Shown in pieces: positions 43,263 through 53,772 of a DNA stretch of 64,000 bases. The notes beneath the pieces are model-generated. The model was not told where the DNA came from and searched no databases. It worked only from the letters and a program-made list of their open reading frames with translations. This DNA is from Monoplex corrugatus (Eukaryota > Mollusca > Gastropoda > Littorinimorpha > Ranellidae): assembly GCA_030674185.1 (NCBI GenBank), contig CM060307.1, forward strand, positions 46,435,681 to 46,499,680, given 5' to 3'. The number at the start of each line of letters is the position of its first letter. Within the stretch, counting starts at the first letter, position 1. Position numbers and translations under genes: made by a program.

Positions 43263-43639
43263 ACAGTGGTTTTGCATGATTTGAACCAGAAAGTGGACAA
43301 CATGGTGTGAGCTATATATTAGACTAAGGATCAAGCCACACAATGCACTACATGGTCTGAGTCTTAAAGAAAAAGCTAAGTGAATGGTTTGAGTCATAAA
43401 GAAAAAGCTAAGTGAAATGGTCTTCACAAAAAATGCCCATCAGTTTAAAATCAAATTTAAAACAGCACAGCCAAGAAAGTGCAGACTGAGAGACTGCAAA
43501 GGCTGGAACTAGCTGTGCAGGGCCATTAATGTTACACATGAAGACATGGGAATAAACACTCGTAGTTGAAACATCACAAATCTACAATATGTTGATTATA
43601 CTGCACTGATGTAAGACAATATCACCTGCATGAAAAGAA

Positions 43640-44370
43640 CTGTAGGCCTACATAATGAATGCAGCAGGCAAGAAGGCAGGTCTAAATCTAAATGGGAAGA
43701 AAGACAAAAGTAATGCACCTAGAAGGAGAAGAAAGTCAAGTATACTGATATTCAAATCAACAAAACTGCATAGAAAAATGTGGGTGATTTTAAATATTTC
43801 AGCTCTGTTCAAGCTAATAAAGACATCTGTACTGAAGACATCAAAATAAGAGTAGGAATGGCAAAACAGAAAACGATCCAACTCAAAAAACATTTTGAAA
43901 AAACAGAAGCACACCAATAACCTTAAAAATTAAAATTCTATTGTCTCATCTGGCTAGTAATGCTGTAAGGCTGGGAAGCCTAGACATGTAGGAAAGCAGA
44001 AGAAAATAAGACTGACGCAGCAGAAATGTGGTTCTACAGAGAGCTTCTCAGAGTCAATAAAAGAACAAATGAAAGCACTGTGAATGAACTCACAGTCCAA
44101 CATCAACTACTGGCAGAATTTAACAAAAGAAAAATTAAATAGGCCTACATTGGCCATGCAGCCCACAACACCAACACAAACCTACCAACAACAGTTTTAC
44201 AAGGAAAAGTTGAGGCCAGAAGAAATTCAGGCAGACCACCCACCTCCTATATGAACAAATCACCAACATCAGCGGTTTGAGGGCCACAAAATGCACAGAC
44301 AAGTCAAAACTAGAGGAAATGGAGGAGAGTTGTTTTGACGCCTGCTGCAACAGCTACCATGAAACTCAGT
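43640..44370 (+). pseudogene. Decayed LINE, RT C-terminal part
   Basis: Plus-strand fragments in several frames include a WFYRELLRVNKRTNES-like segment near 44025-44080, a HQLLAEFNKRK-like segment, a YIGHAAHNTNTN-like segment and a tail with a LEEMEESCFDACCNSYHETQ stretch. It is related to the LINE at 29.5-30.8 kb. It lies in DNAJC1 intron 6, antisense to the gene, close to DIRS copy B. Confidence 0.6.
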
Positions 44371-44559
44371 TAAGCTGATGGGTGATTATTACATAGAGCA
44401 GCTGTCATCACAGAGCATTACACATTTTTCATGCACTAAAAATTAATACAAAAACAATCTATGTTCTAAAATCCCACGAGCTTTAAAAACAACCTGCATG
44501 CCATGACAAGGAAAGAGCTGGGAAAAGATGAGAGATGAAATCAAAAGTTTTATATTTAC

Positions 44560-44679
44560 CTCATCTACAGATCGACCAACCATATTTGCTATTTTTTCCC
44601 ATCGCTTTGGTGTGCCACCAGGAAATTTATTCACAGCCTTTGCCAGTAGTACCAACTCCTCTTCACTCCAGTCACCTCC
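44560..44679 (-). CDS. DNAJC1: DNAJC1-like, exon 6 (SANT domain 1)
   Basis: A 40-codon exon in phase 0 encoding [20 protein letters not shown] then [20 protein letters not shown]. Human DNAJC1 has WTEEDL...KFPGGTPGRWEKIA...GRSV at the same place. The aromatic and basic residues of a SANT helix set are present. The acceptor is ACATTGTTGTCAG and the donor GAG/GTAAAT. Confidence 0.93.
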
Positions 44680-44701
44680 CTGACAACAATGTGTTTGAAC
44701 A

Positions 44702-44852
44702 AATATATGATCATCTGCCAAACATAACTAAGGCAGTTCAGTGCTATCTTCAAAAACCGAACACTCATATTCATACAAGATCATCTGCCAAACATAACTA
44801 AGGCAGTTCAGTGCTAGCTTCAAAAACCAAACACTCATATTCATACAAGACC
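44702..44852. repeat. 74-bp tandem duplication
   Basis: Two near-identical copies of a gatcatctgccaaacataac ... cattcatacaa sequence lie just upstream (gene sense) of the exon 6 acceptor. Confidence 0.9.
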
Positions 44853-45247
44853 TTTTGTTACATGCCATTTTAGATAGATCGCATTTCAAAACAAAATTCA
44901 TTTTAACATTTTTTCATTTCCAAAACAAAGAATAATTGCCAGTAAGATGCAAAACACAGTATTTTGAAAAAAATGGCGCTATAAATGTGAAACTGGACAG
45001 CATGAACACAAGAAGTCGAACAGCAATGCATTTTTTCCCTTCAGGTCTATTACAGGCAACAGACAGTACAAAAAACATGTCACAAGACAGAAAACACGGA
45101 AATTTTTTCCCTGGCATGGAAAGAAACCTTCCTGTCTTGAAAATGCTTTTTGTGAAGTTTGAAGTTCACAGAATATCTCAAACTCAAAGTCAAACAAAAC
45201 ACGTTGCTCAATATCATTCTTCACGGTGAAAAATTAGAGTACTCAAC

Positions 45248-45384
45248 CTTTGAGCGTGGAACTGACTGCAGCTGCTGGTCTAAGGTGTCTGCCAACTGTT
45301 CTCTGGATGTTGCTGTTGTAGCCTCATGCTGATCAGCAGAGTATTCTGGCACCTCCATTTTGCGACGTTTCGGCTTGCGAACAA
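45248..45384 (-). CDS. DNAJC1: DNAJC1-like, exon 5
   Basis: The exon encodes a basic then acidic/glutamine-rich linker: VRKPKRRKMEVPEYSADQHE through LDQQLQSVPRSK. It begins with two bases completing a valine codon opened by exon 4 and ends in phase 0. The acceptor is AAAATCTGTGCAG. The donor AAG/GTTGAG is weaker than the others. The KKPK-FP-Y pattern at its start resembles human DNAJC1. Confidence 0.82.
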
Positions 45385-46099
45385 CTGCACAGATTTTCAC
45401 AATGACATATAACACACAATACAGCTTTACTGATCACATAACACAATAATTTTATAAAAAGCACAACACAACTTTCTTCGCTTTATTACATGAAAACACA
45501 TGTGATACAACATGAGACTAACAAGCTATAAAGCAAAATTTTCATATCTGAATTTTCAATTTGTTTCAAAATGCCAAAACATGCAAAAAAGATTAATATA
45601 TCAATTAGAGTTTTCTTTGAGACAGTTTAAAGTTTATAAGTGTATTTCTGACAAGGAAAGTAATAAGCTCATAAAATTTTGAAAATTGAAAAAAAAAAAA
45701 CTAACTGATGTTGAGAATGTTTTTGTTGGGTAATTGAAAATTAGATGTTAAGACTTGAAATATACACATTTTCAGTAATCATGATTTTGACCCTATCCAG
45801 CTATTTTTAGCCACACCTATGACTGGCTGACTGTGGCTTTAGCTCAGTCTTCACATGCTCAATCACCCATAAGTAAAGACTGCATAAACTAAAGTGCAGT
45901 TCTCAGGATAAAAGGAATGAGCTTTATTAGTTATACAATATGCAGGGGACTTTTCAACTGTCCAAAATCACATAAAAAGGCTTGATAAATACAAGTTCCT
46001 TTCATTTTCATGCAGGTTTTATAAACAAAGTTTATATCAGTAATAGACTAAACGCTAACAGAAGAAATTTTGACCAGAAGAGATCTGGTCCTCATTGTT
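45385..46099. other. DNAJC1 intron 4
   Basis: AT-rich intron sequence with an A-run at about 45690-45702. No repeat relation recognised before the MITE at 46100. Confidence 0.45.
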
Positions 46100-46242
46100 T
46101 AACTCTTTGACTCCTGCACTCCGTCCATTAGCATCCTGCACTGTCAACCAAACTAGCAAAGCAAACTTGATGGATAGAGTGAAGGAGTCAAAGGGTTATG
46201 TTTTTGCTGATGGGGACAGGGTGCAGGAATCAAAGGGTTAAT
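46100..46242. mobile_element. TTAA-family MITE
   Basis: The ends are tttaactctttgactcctgc and gcaggaatcaaagggttaa, with an internal second arm gaaggagtcaaagggtta. Confidence 0.65.
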
Positions 46243-46430
46243 ATTTTGAACTCAAGAGCTTTCAGTGTACACGTGGACTTTGCAATTGATTATAACGATA
46301 ACATATATACAGTCTGTGCAGTTTTGCAGTGGCAGCACTTTTGATTTGGTGACTCTGGTTGATGCAAAATAAGTATGGATTTTTGTCTGCAGAAGAAGAA
46401 ACACATTTGATCGTCACTCTGTAACTCTCA

Positions 46431-46436
<6 letters not shown>

Positions 46437-46522
<86 letters not shown>

Positions 46523-46541
46523 CATACACATACACACACAC
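46437..46541. repeat. (CA)n microsatellite containing the exon 4 donor
   Basis: The CA run ends at the DNAJC1 exon 4 boundary. On the minus strand the donor is GAAAAAG/GTGTGTGTGTATG, so the 5' splice site is itself the start of the GT repeat. Confidence 0.93.
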
Positions 46542-46803
46542 CTTTTTCAACTTCATTGTACGCTTCCTCTTCCTCTTCCTCCTCCTCCTGTTTTCGCCTA
46601 CGATGCTCAGCAATTTGTTCTTTGACCATCAGTGGCAAAGTGCACACACACCAGAAAAGAAAACCAGGGAGACGGAAAGGCCACAAATCCAAAATGCTTG
46701 GGCGAGGAAGAGAAGCCATCTCTTCTTCTAACTCTTCTGCTTCTTCATTGACTTTGGTCTTCTTCTTCCGTTCCTTCTTCTTCTTGCTGTCTATCTTGTC
46801 TTC
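46542..46803 (-). CDS. DNAJC1: DNAJC1-like, exon 4
   Basis: The exon encodes a lysine-rich cytosolic stretch (KIDSKKKKERKKKTKVNEEA), a hydrophobic region (LDLWPFRLPGFLFWCVCTLP) and a glutamate-rich end (RRRKQEEEEEEEEAYNEVEK). The lysine-rich stretch fits the region after the first membrane segment of DNAJC1 that has been linked to ribosome contact. The acceptor is ATCATGTTTTCAG, phase 0. The exon ends on one base, in phase with exon 5. The acceptor lies only about 23 bp from a LINE terminus. Confidence 0.88.
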
Positions 46804-46825
46804 CTGAAAACATGATTTATTCATT

Positions 46826-46970
46826 AGAAACTCTTGGGAAAATTGAATGGTAGGTCTTCGAGAGAGGTCCCCACACACATTCAAGTAAGCGTTTCAGTTA
46901 TAAACTCTTTACACTCCAAGAGAAATGTGCTGCATCCAGGTCCTGATTCCTAGAAGCCCATTGCTGTCAC
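46826..46970 (-). repeat. BODY block, next to the second R2-superclade LINE copy
   Basis: Homologous along its whole length to 4245-4390: a gaaactcttggga start, an aggtcttcgagag block, a tttacactcc block and a catccaggtcctgattccta end. It is more diverged and ends close to the DNAJC1 exon 4 acceptor. Confidence 0.75.
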
Positions 46971-46984
46971 TTTTTGATTAGTCC

Positions 46985-47090
46985 TCTGTCTAGGTTTGAA
47001 TCTGTGCATCTAAGATGGTCAGGAATATCAAGGCCCAAGTCATCCTTATCATGGATCTTAACCACTGAGCTATCCAGCAGCTGCTGAATA
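46985..47090 (-). other. tRNA-like sequence, second LINE copy
   Basis: The minus strand has an A box (GGATAGCTCAGTGGTTAAG) and a decayed B box (agattcaaacc). Spacing between them is larger than in the 4.4-kb copy, which suggests an insertion or a different tRNA source. It sits at the same place relative to the LINE stop codon as in the first copy. Confidence 0.65.
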
Positions 47091-47100
47091 CAGGGGATTT

Positions 47101-47294
47101 TTAACCCTATGACTCCCGCACCATATCCACCAGCTCCAAAAACTTAACCGTTTCACTCTCTCACCCAGTCCATCAGCTTCCTGCAGGAAGCTGGTGGATA
47201 GGATAATAGAGTCAAAGGGTTACGTTTCTGTTTTGCTAGCACGGTTGAGAATGCAGGATGCCAGTGGAAATGGGTGCGGGAGTCAAAGGATTAA
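47101..47294. mobile_element. TTAA-family MITE inside the LINE 3' end
   Basis: The ends are ttaaccctatgactcccgca and gtgcgggagtcaaaggattaa, with inner arms and a perfect cttcctgcaggaag hairpin. It is inserted at the TTAA that covers the stop codon of the second LINE copy. Confidence 0.75.
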
Positions 47295-48111
47295 GCTTTA
47301 TAGTTCATTTTTGTTCCTCATCAACAAGATCCAACAAGAACTCTTTTCAGCTGCTTGTGCCATTGCCTTTAGGGCTCTATTCCTCTAATTCCCTTTTCAG
47401 CTGCTTGTGCCATTGCCTTTAGGGCTCTATTCCTCTAATTCCCATTTCAGCTGCTTGTACCATTGCCTTTAGGGTTCTATTCCTCTAATTCCCTGATGTC
47501 AAGGACTTTTTCATGAAGACACAGACAAATGTACCTACCAAGCCCCTTGTTCCTACCTCTATGGCAAGGACTTTGGCCTGGAAACTGGATTCTCTGGTTG
47601 CTGGTTGGACTGGCATACTTTTCAGTCTTATAGAAATGTGCTCCTTCTATTCTATTTTCATACAGCACAGTTAGTCTGATCAGAATTGTTTGTTTTGATG
47701 AAAGGAACTGGAGTACTATAATCCAGTCTCATCACTCTTGCTGATGATTTCTGGAGTTTCTCTTTCATTTTTAAACATCTGCTGTGCACTCCCAGTCATC
47801 CATTCTATCCAAAAGACCCAGCTTCCATGCTATAGATATCACAGCTTTTCCAGGCCAGTTTCCTACCTTCTGCCATGTAAGAGGTTGCCAGAGCTGCTAG
47901 TACATGTTTTTTTCCCCATGGCAATACTAATTACTTGTGCAGTTTCCTTAAGCGCTTGGTTGTCTCCATGTGTACCTACCTTGGGTTAGTGCTACTTTGC
48001 ATGTATGAGTTCATGAGATGTTCCACTGTTTGTTTGCCCTGGCAGAGTGGGCATACAAGGTCATCTGTTTTCACCAGATTTGTGTTTGAGGACATGAGAT
48101 CATATACAGAT
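47295..48111 (-). pseudogene. R2-superclade LINE, second copy (3' part, decayed)
   Basis: It matches 4512 to about 5255 at nucleotide level: for example the cttttagggctctattcctc region, the endonuclease region with YENRIEGAHFYKTEKYASPT, and the gacatgagatcatatacaga end. A 50-bp segment is tandemly triplicated at about 47345-47495. It is truncated where the GAT-type tail of another LINE begins. Confidence 0.8.
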
Positions 48112-48670
48112 CATCATCATCATCATCATCATCATGTGCTCTGCCACATGGCGTTGGTGATCATGGCCCTCCATACGAATCTATCCCTTGTTGCTGCAAG
48201 TACACCTCCCACCTTCTCTGTCCTCAGCCACCCTGCAAGTCTGTCCAATATTTTCTCCCTCGGTCTGCCAGGCGCTCTCTTTCCCTTCAACTTTCCTGTT
48301 GTGACCAGGTGCTCTAATTCCCTTTCCTCTTAAAATGGCCTATAAATGTTGCTTGTCTTTTCCTTATCTTCTTTATTAATGGTCTGACTGTCTCATTTGT
48401 TTTCTTTGCTGTCCATGGAACTCTCAACATCCTTCTTAGAAACCACATTTCAGTTGCCTCAATTTTGTTCTGACTTTGTGTGTTGACTGTCCACGCCTCA
48501 CAACCATACAACAGTATCGGTTCTATATAACATTCAAGAGCTCTCTTCCTGATGGTAACTGATATGCATTTGTTCGTAAGAACGCTTTTCATCTTTTTGA
48601 ATGTGGTTATGGCTTGGCCGATTCTGCTGGCTATTTCTGATGCGCATCTGCTGTCCAGTAAGATGACCAT
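48112..48670 (-). pseudogene. LINE tail (RTE/L2-like), RT C-terminus
   Basis: The frame from 48670 contains KCISVTIRKRALECYIEPIL, LYGCEAWTVN, KIEATEMWFLRRMLRVPW and KKIRKRQATFIGHFKRKGN. This is the conserved end of many non-LTR reverse transcriptases. The PGRPREKI region follows in another frame, and a GAT-type simple tail ends it at 48112-48134. A decayed copy is at 34144-35375. Confidence 0.82.
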
Positions 48671-48832
48671 TCCGATATTTAAACTATCAAATGAATGTTG
48701 TACTGTGGTTTGATCTGACTATCCTCAATGTGATTTAAACTATCAAATGAATGGTGCTCTGTGTTTGATCTGACTATCCTCGATGTGATTGAAGGTAGCA
48801 AATGAATGTTGCTCTGTGGTTTGATCTTACTA
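48661..48832. repeat. ~58-bp tandem repeat
   Basis: Three units of an aactatcaaatgaatgttg ... ggtttgatctgactatcctc sequence, diverged by a few bases. Confidence 0.85.
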
Positions 48833-48950
48833 TCCTTTTACATAGTTGTTATTGTTATGTTATTGTTGTTTTCTGCCCCATCTTTTGCAATGTTCCTGTG
48901 TCACTATCTTCATGCAACTAACTCTGGCTCGCAAACACACCTTAAAGCAC

Positions 48951-48957
48951 GCACACA

Positions 48958-49043
<86 letters not shown>
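48951..49043. repeat. (CA)n microsatellite
   Basis: A long uninterrupted CA run in DNAJC1 intron 3. Confidence 0.97.
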
Positions 49044-49047
<4 letters not shown>

Positions 49048-49094
49048 AAACTGTGGTCACCATGACAGCAGAGCATGATGGGCCACAGAATCTG

Positions 49095-49475
49095 GGACAC
49101 TTCTTCACAGAGCTGAGGCAATGAGAATATAGACAACAGTGCTGATGCCACAAAGCTTCATTTCAGACTGAGACTGTGTGACGGTACTGAACTCTACCAT
49201 ATGCCTGTGTTCATGATACATATACATCCCTACACCAACCAGGCCCAAGAGATACAGAGCTATGTACACCTGCATTGCTGGTCAGAACATTTGAGCAACA
49301 TCCCCAATGAAACATCAGTAAAGTGAATGAGACACAACTTAACAGTTTCTGTCTTCTCAATGGGCCAATAGCACTCTCAACTCAGGGTAAAAGCCTGTGA
49401 GATCTGAAAAATCCCATCATTACTCTTTTGACTGACAGGAGTTTGAACCTATACCTCCCAGTCTGCAGTCCATTC
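49095..49475 (-). repeat. tRNA-derived SINE, family B
   Basis: Second copy of the SINE at 390-757. Its right end (gagtttgaacctatacctcc) is the tRNA-derived part and grades into the tandem array that follows. Confidence 0.65.
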
Positions 49476-50065
49476 CTTTCAGTTTCACAGAGATTTGTTT
49501 TTATCATAAAACCCATGACCTCCCAATCTGCAGTCCATTCCTTTCACAGAGATTTGTTTTTACCACAAAGCCTACAACCTCCCTGTCTGTAGTCCATTTC
49601 TTTTACATACTTTTGTTTTTACAACAAAGCACACAACCTTCCAGTCTGTAGTCTATTCCTTTTAGTTTTCTTTTGACCACAAAGTCCACAACCTCCCTGT
49701 CTGTAGTCCATTCCTTTTATATGCTTCTGTTTTTACCACAAAGCCCACGGCCTCCCTGTCTGTAGTCTATTCCTTTTAGTTTTGTTTTTACCACAAAGTT
49801 CACAACCTCCCTGTCTGTAGTCCATTCCTTTTATATGCTTCTGTTTTCACCACAAAGCCCACGGCCTCCCTGTCTGTAGTCCATTTCTTTTAGTTTTGTT
49901 TATACCATGAAGTTCACGACCTCCCTGTCTGTAGTTCATTCTTTTTACATACTTTCATTTTTACTACAAAGTCCACATTTACATACTTTTGTTTTTACTA
50001 CAAAGTCCACAACCTCCCTGTCTGTAGTCCATTCCTTTTACATATACTTTTGTTTTTACCACAAA
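49450..50065. repeat. ~60-bp tandem array derived from a SINE end
   Basis: About ten units contain aacctccctgtctgtagtcc followed by attccttttacatacttttg and tttttaccacaaagcc. The first unit overlaps the tRNA-derived end of the SINE at 49095-49475, so the array seems to have grown from it. It ends about 90 bp from DNAJC1 exon 3. Confidence 0.85.
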
Positions 50066-50154
50066 GCCAATGGAAGCCATGACCGTTTGGTCAAAATACA
50101 TGACGCAATTGTTTTAATACAATTGTAAGTCTCTATGTCTCACTTGCAACTCAC

Positions 50155-50373
50155 CAGTGTAAGACGTTGTTCAACGTAAACAGCCCAACCAAACAGATAT
50201 TGCCCAATGGTGATAATGAGGGCAAACAGTGCTGACAGCTCAACAAAGCCCATCTTACGGGCTCGGCGATAGTAGAAAACTGGTGTTTTCCAATCGGGTA
50301 GACCCTCCACCAAAACTCTGTTATACATCTGTCTTTTCTCTTCATCCTTAAGAACTTCATAGACTGCAACCAA
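50155..50373 (-). CDS. DNAJC1: DNAJC1-like, exon 3
   Basis: A 73-codon exon in phase 0 at both ends: LVAVYEVLKDEEKRQMYNRV (end of the J domain), GLPDWKTPVFYYRRARKMGF and a membrane segment (about VELSALFALIITIGQYLFGWAVYV). Human DNAJC1 has GLPDWRQPVFYYRRVRKM at this place, making this one of the most diagnostic exons. The acceptor is TTTTGCTGGTGTGCAG and the donor CTG/GTGAGT. Confidence 0.95.
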
Positions 50374-50744
50374 CTGCACACCAGCAAAACAAAATACATA
50401 TTAATATCATAAAGATTCCATGATATTTAAAGAAGAATCAAATTTTTTCATGAATGTGTCAATAACATGACATGAATAACAATAAAAACCAAGCATCACC
50501 CTTCAAAAATTAAGTGTATAAGAAAACCTTAATGGCAATGGCATGATTTAAATAAATGAACACTGGCATTGTTTCTTGTTGGTTTTTTTTTTTTTTTGCT
50601 TTGTTTTGTTTTGTTTTTGAAAACTGGCACTGTTCCTCCCTCTCCCTCAATTCCCCACCCCCCCCCCCCACCCCTCCACCCCTGAACTTCCTCATGGATA
50701 CTGTTCACAAACTATAATACAGACAGACATGCACATTCTTCCCA

Positions 50745-52285
50745 GCCCGTAAACATGTCAGGTGATGCTAACTACCTTAACCAACCAGCAAAAAGGCCTT
50801 CAACAAACTGTTGAGTACAGCTCCAGCTCATGGATGACACCAGGCCAGTCACACCAACAGACTTATAGAGTCCAGTAACACAGCAATGCACATCATCAGC
50901 AGCACAAAGAGAACCAAACTGACTGAGAAGCTGGACCACAACACAAACAGCATTCCACTGATGAAGAGATGGAAGTGCAAAGCTTTGATTCAGTACACCA
51001 AAACCAAAGTTTGAGTAGATCGTCTGATGCACAACAGAACAAAGGAACTCTGTTCAAGAAGACCAAAAAGATCAAATTCATCAGAGACACCTGAGTGCTT
51101 CACAGAAGACTCCAAAAACAGCTACAAACAAAAGTAGAGACCTTGCGAGCCAACAGTAGTCATCAATTCTTTGAAGACAAACTGAAGAACAGCACCATCT
51201 GCACCTCATTTTCTCATCTCATAAAAAAGCACAAGCACAGTGACAGAAATAAAAGAAGCCTGACTCCAGCTATGCTTTTAAAGAAAGGTACCTTGAGGAA
51301 GCATGGACACAAGCTTACACAGATGGGTCTGCTACAGGTGCAAGCTACACGGAAGGCACTGAGGTACACATCCAGTTCCTACATGGACAATGGCAGGCTA
51401 AATATCAACTGGCCTTCACTGCACAAACTACAGAGCTTAAGTTGAGGCCCTGGTACATGCAGCAGACAAATGGTGCAGGCCATGACAGCAAAATAGTCTT
51501 CCTTACAGATCCATGTCAGTCCTGGATGTAACCACTGCAATCAAATACCACATATATACTAAAAACGCTGCAAAACATAAGGCACATGAGACATGTACCC
51601 AGTGGATCCTCTCACACTGTGACATCCCAGGAAACGAAAAGGCAGTCAAAATGGTGCATTTAGGATCGGAGCATAAACAGAAAACCTGCATCAGCCTCAC
51701 AGAGATGAAACCATTAACCCCTTGAGTGCTGCCGTTTTTTGACATCTAGTGTTTTCCATGTGCATCGCTACCTTGTACATTAAAACAACTGTTGCTTCTT
51801 TATGGGAATCTATGCATGAAATTACACAGAATGGTGCATTAGGCATGACTAAATGTATTTTCAGATGATTTATGTAGTAATTTCTTGAGCTCCGTAAATA
51901 TTATGGTGACGGCACTTAAGAGGTTAAGTAGTACTAGTTCAAATGTTCAAACATGCTAGCAACATGACAGTTATCACCAAATGTCTCTGCATAAATAAGT
52001 CACTCTCGACCTGCAGACTGGGCACGACAGACTGAACCACCACATGAACAAGCACTTCAAAACTGTACTATCCCCCATAACTTCTATACAAAGGCTGACC
52101 AGACAGCAGAACACATCCCCCAGGACTGTGAGAGCTACAGGTCGCTGAGGGAGGAGATCATGTCAACTCCTCTGACCCTCTGGCGACAGTTTTATAAAGA
52201 ACTGCATGTGGTTCTCATAACTGTCCTCTACCACTAACTGCCTGCCCCTGGCAGCCAGGCCCCCATTACTGACCTACCCTGTGAC
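50745..52285 (+). pseudogene. LINE with RNase H domain (I/Nimb-like), decayed
   Basis: Plus-strand fragments include an RT-to-RNase H linker, an AYTDGS-like and YTEGTEV-like start of RNase H near 51320-51370, a CTQWILSHCDIPGNEKAVKM segment (51597-51655) typical of the RNase H end, and a zinc-knuckle-like tail near 52010-52150 (a LQTGHDRLNHHMNK stretch and a TAEHIPQDC-like motif). Stops and frameshifts are present. It lies antisense in DNAJC1 intron 2 and is split by a MITE at 51713-51926. Confidence 0.72.
51713..51926. mobile_element. TTAA-flanked MITE, second family
   Basis: The ends are ttaaccccttgagtgctgccg and cggcacttaagaggttaa, imperfect inverted repeats bounded by TTAA. It interrupts the RNase H-type LINE. 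Confidence 0.75.
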
Positions 52286-52587
52286 CTATTTCATCCTCAA
52301 GACTAATGCCCAAGATTAACAGTGAACAAACATAAAAAAAGGAATGTAAAATTTTGGTCAATATTTGATTTCCTTGAAAAGTTACCCAACCCCTGTAGAT
52401 CACTTTTTGTGACCATGACTGAGCAACTCAGCAAGTCTATAGCTACATAAAATTACAATGATTGGAACTTAGAATGGCAAGCAAACACCAAGATCACCGA
52501 GTAATACACACAAACTTTACTCAGAATCAAAACACAAGGTCAAATCTAAGATTATCTTTAAATATCGCAATAAAAAGCACATATCAC

Positions 52588-52689
52588 CTGTCTAAATTTT
52601 TCCTCAGCATCTTCAGCTTTATTTTTGTCTGGATGAAGCTGAAGTGTCAGTTTCCTGTATGCTTTTCGAATATCTGCAGCACTTGCATC
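52588..52689 (-). CDS. DNAJC1: DNAJC1-like, exon 2 (J domain core)
   Basis: A 34-codon exon in phase 0: [20 protein letters not shown] then [14 protein letters not shown]. It carries the HPD motif that stimulates Hsp70 ATPase activity. The acceptor is AATTCTCTTGCAG and the donor CAG/GTGATA. Confidence 0.95.
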
Positions 52690-52933
52690 CTGCAAGAGAA
52701 TTATCCAAGTTGAAAGGTAAGCTACAACCTAATTCAAGATGGGAGTTATCCATTAACTGAAACAAACAGATAAATACAAAGCAAACTACAAACAAATAAA
52801 TATATCAAAAAAATAAACAACACTCATAACCCTAACACTGACAGACTCCACTGTTCCTTGCTCCACAAACTCGAGTGTTTAAACGTAACAAGCTAAGTAA
52901 TTCAAGTTTATCATTTGTGTGTGGCTTTTCGTC

Positions 52934-52935
<2 letters not shown>

Positions 52936-53025
<90 letters not shown>
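52936..53025. repeat. (CA)n followed by (TA)n microsatellite
   Basis: A CA run at 52936-52968 followed by a TA run of about 50 bp. Confidence 0.95.
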
Positions 53026-53027
<2 letters not shown>

Positions 53028-53699
53028 CTTCCTTTTTCTTTCATTTTATTTACATTGGATAATTTTACAATTTAGAGAGCTAGTACCTGAGACACAGACA
53101 GAGATAGAGAGGGAAGGAATGCACATAATCAAAAAGCTTTGTTCTAGTGCTACACACCAGAACAGTGACATGATCACGGATGACTTGATCTGTCTCTGAC
53201 TTCAGTTGTTATGATCACAAACATCTGTGGATTGCAGGCCATCATTATGCCAGTTCAAATTATTAGGCGCAAGGGATACACTACTGTTTGCAAGAAGAAT
53301 GGGTAGGAAAGGCTTGCCCATCCCCACTTCACCACCTCCACACTTCGCCTCTTCTTGTACTACTTCTTTTGATATCATATTACATCTAAAGTATTGATCA
53401 AATAGCATCAAGTAATTAATTCATGAACAAATAATTCACTATCATATATCTGTGTGTGGTTCTTCTTCCACTGTCAGCCTCAAACCAGTCAAAGGTATGA
53501 CAGGAGATTGATCCAGCACAAACCAACACTACGGCAACAGCCAAATGACGTAAGCACACTGCTAGGGCAACAATACTGTGATAACGGAAGATATGAAAAA
53601 ATACTAAAACTTTTTGAGTTTACCATTCAGGTTTTCTTGGCATAGTGAACAAACATCACAGATACTAAATACTAGTATTCTGATCATGTTTTAACTTGA

Positions 53700-53772
53700 T
53701 GGTGACGCTCCGCAGCTAAGCTGCGGAGCTCTGTGTCTCGACTGTGACGCTCCACAGCTATAGCTGCAGAGA
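53700..53772. repeat. Two tandem short hairpins
   Basis: Two ~43-bp units of gtgacgctccgcagctaagc-type sequence, each a palindrome (ctccgcagct/agctgcggag and ctccacagct/agctgcagag). They may be one terminus of a DNA transposon, but I could not find the partner end. Confidence 0.5.
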
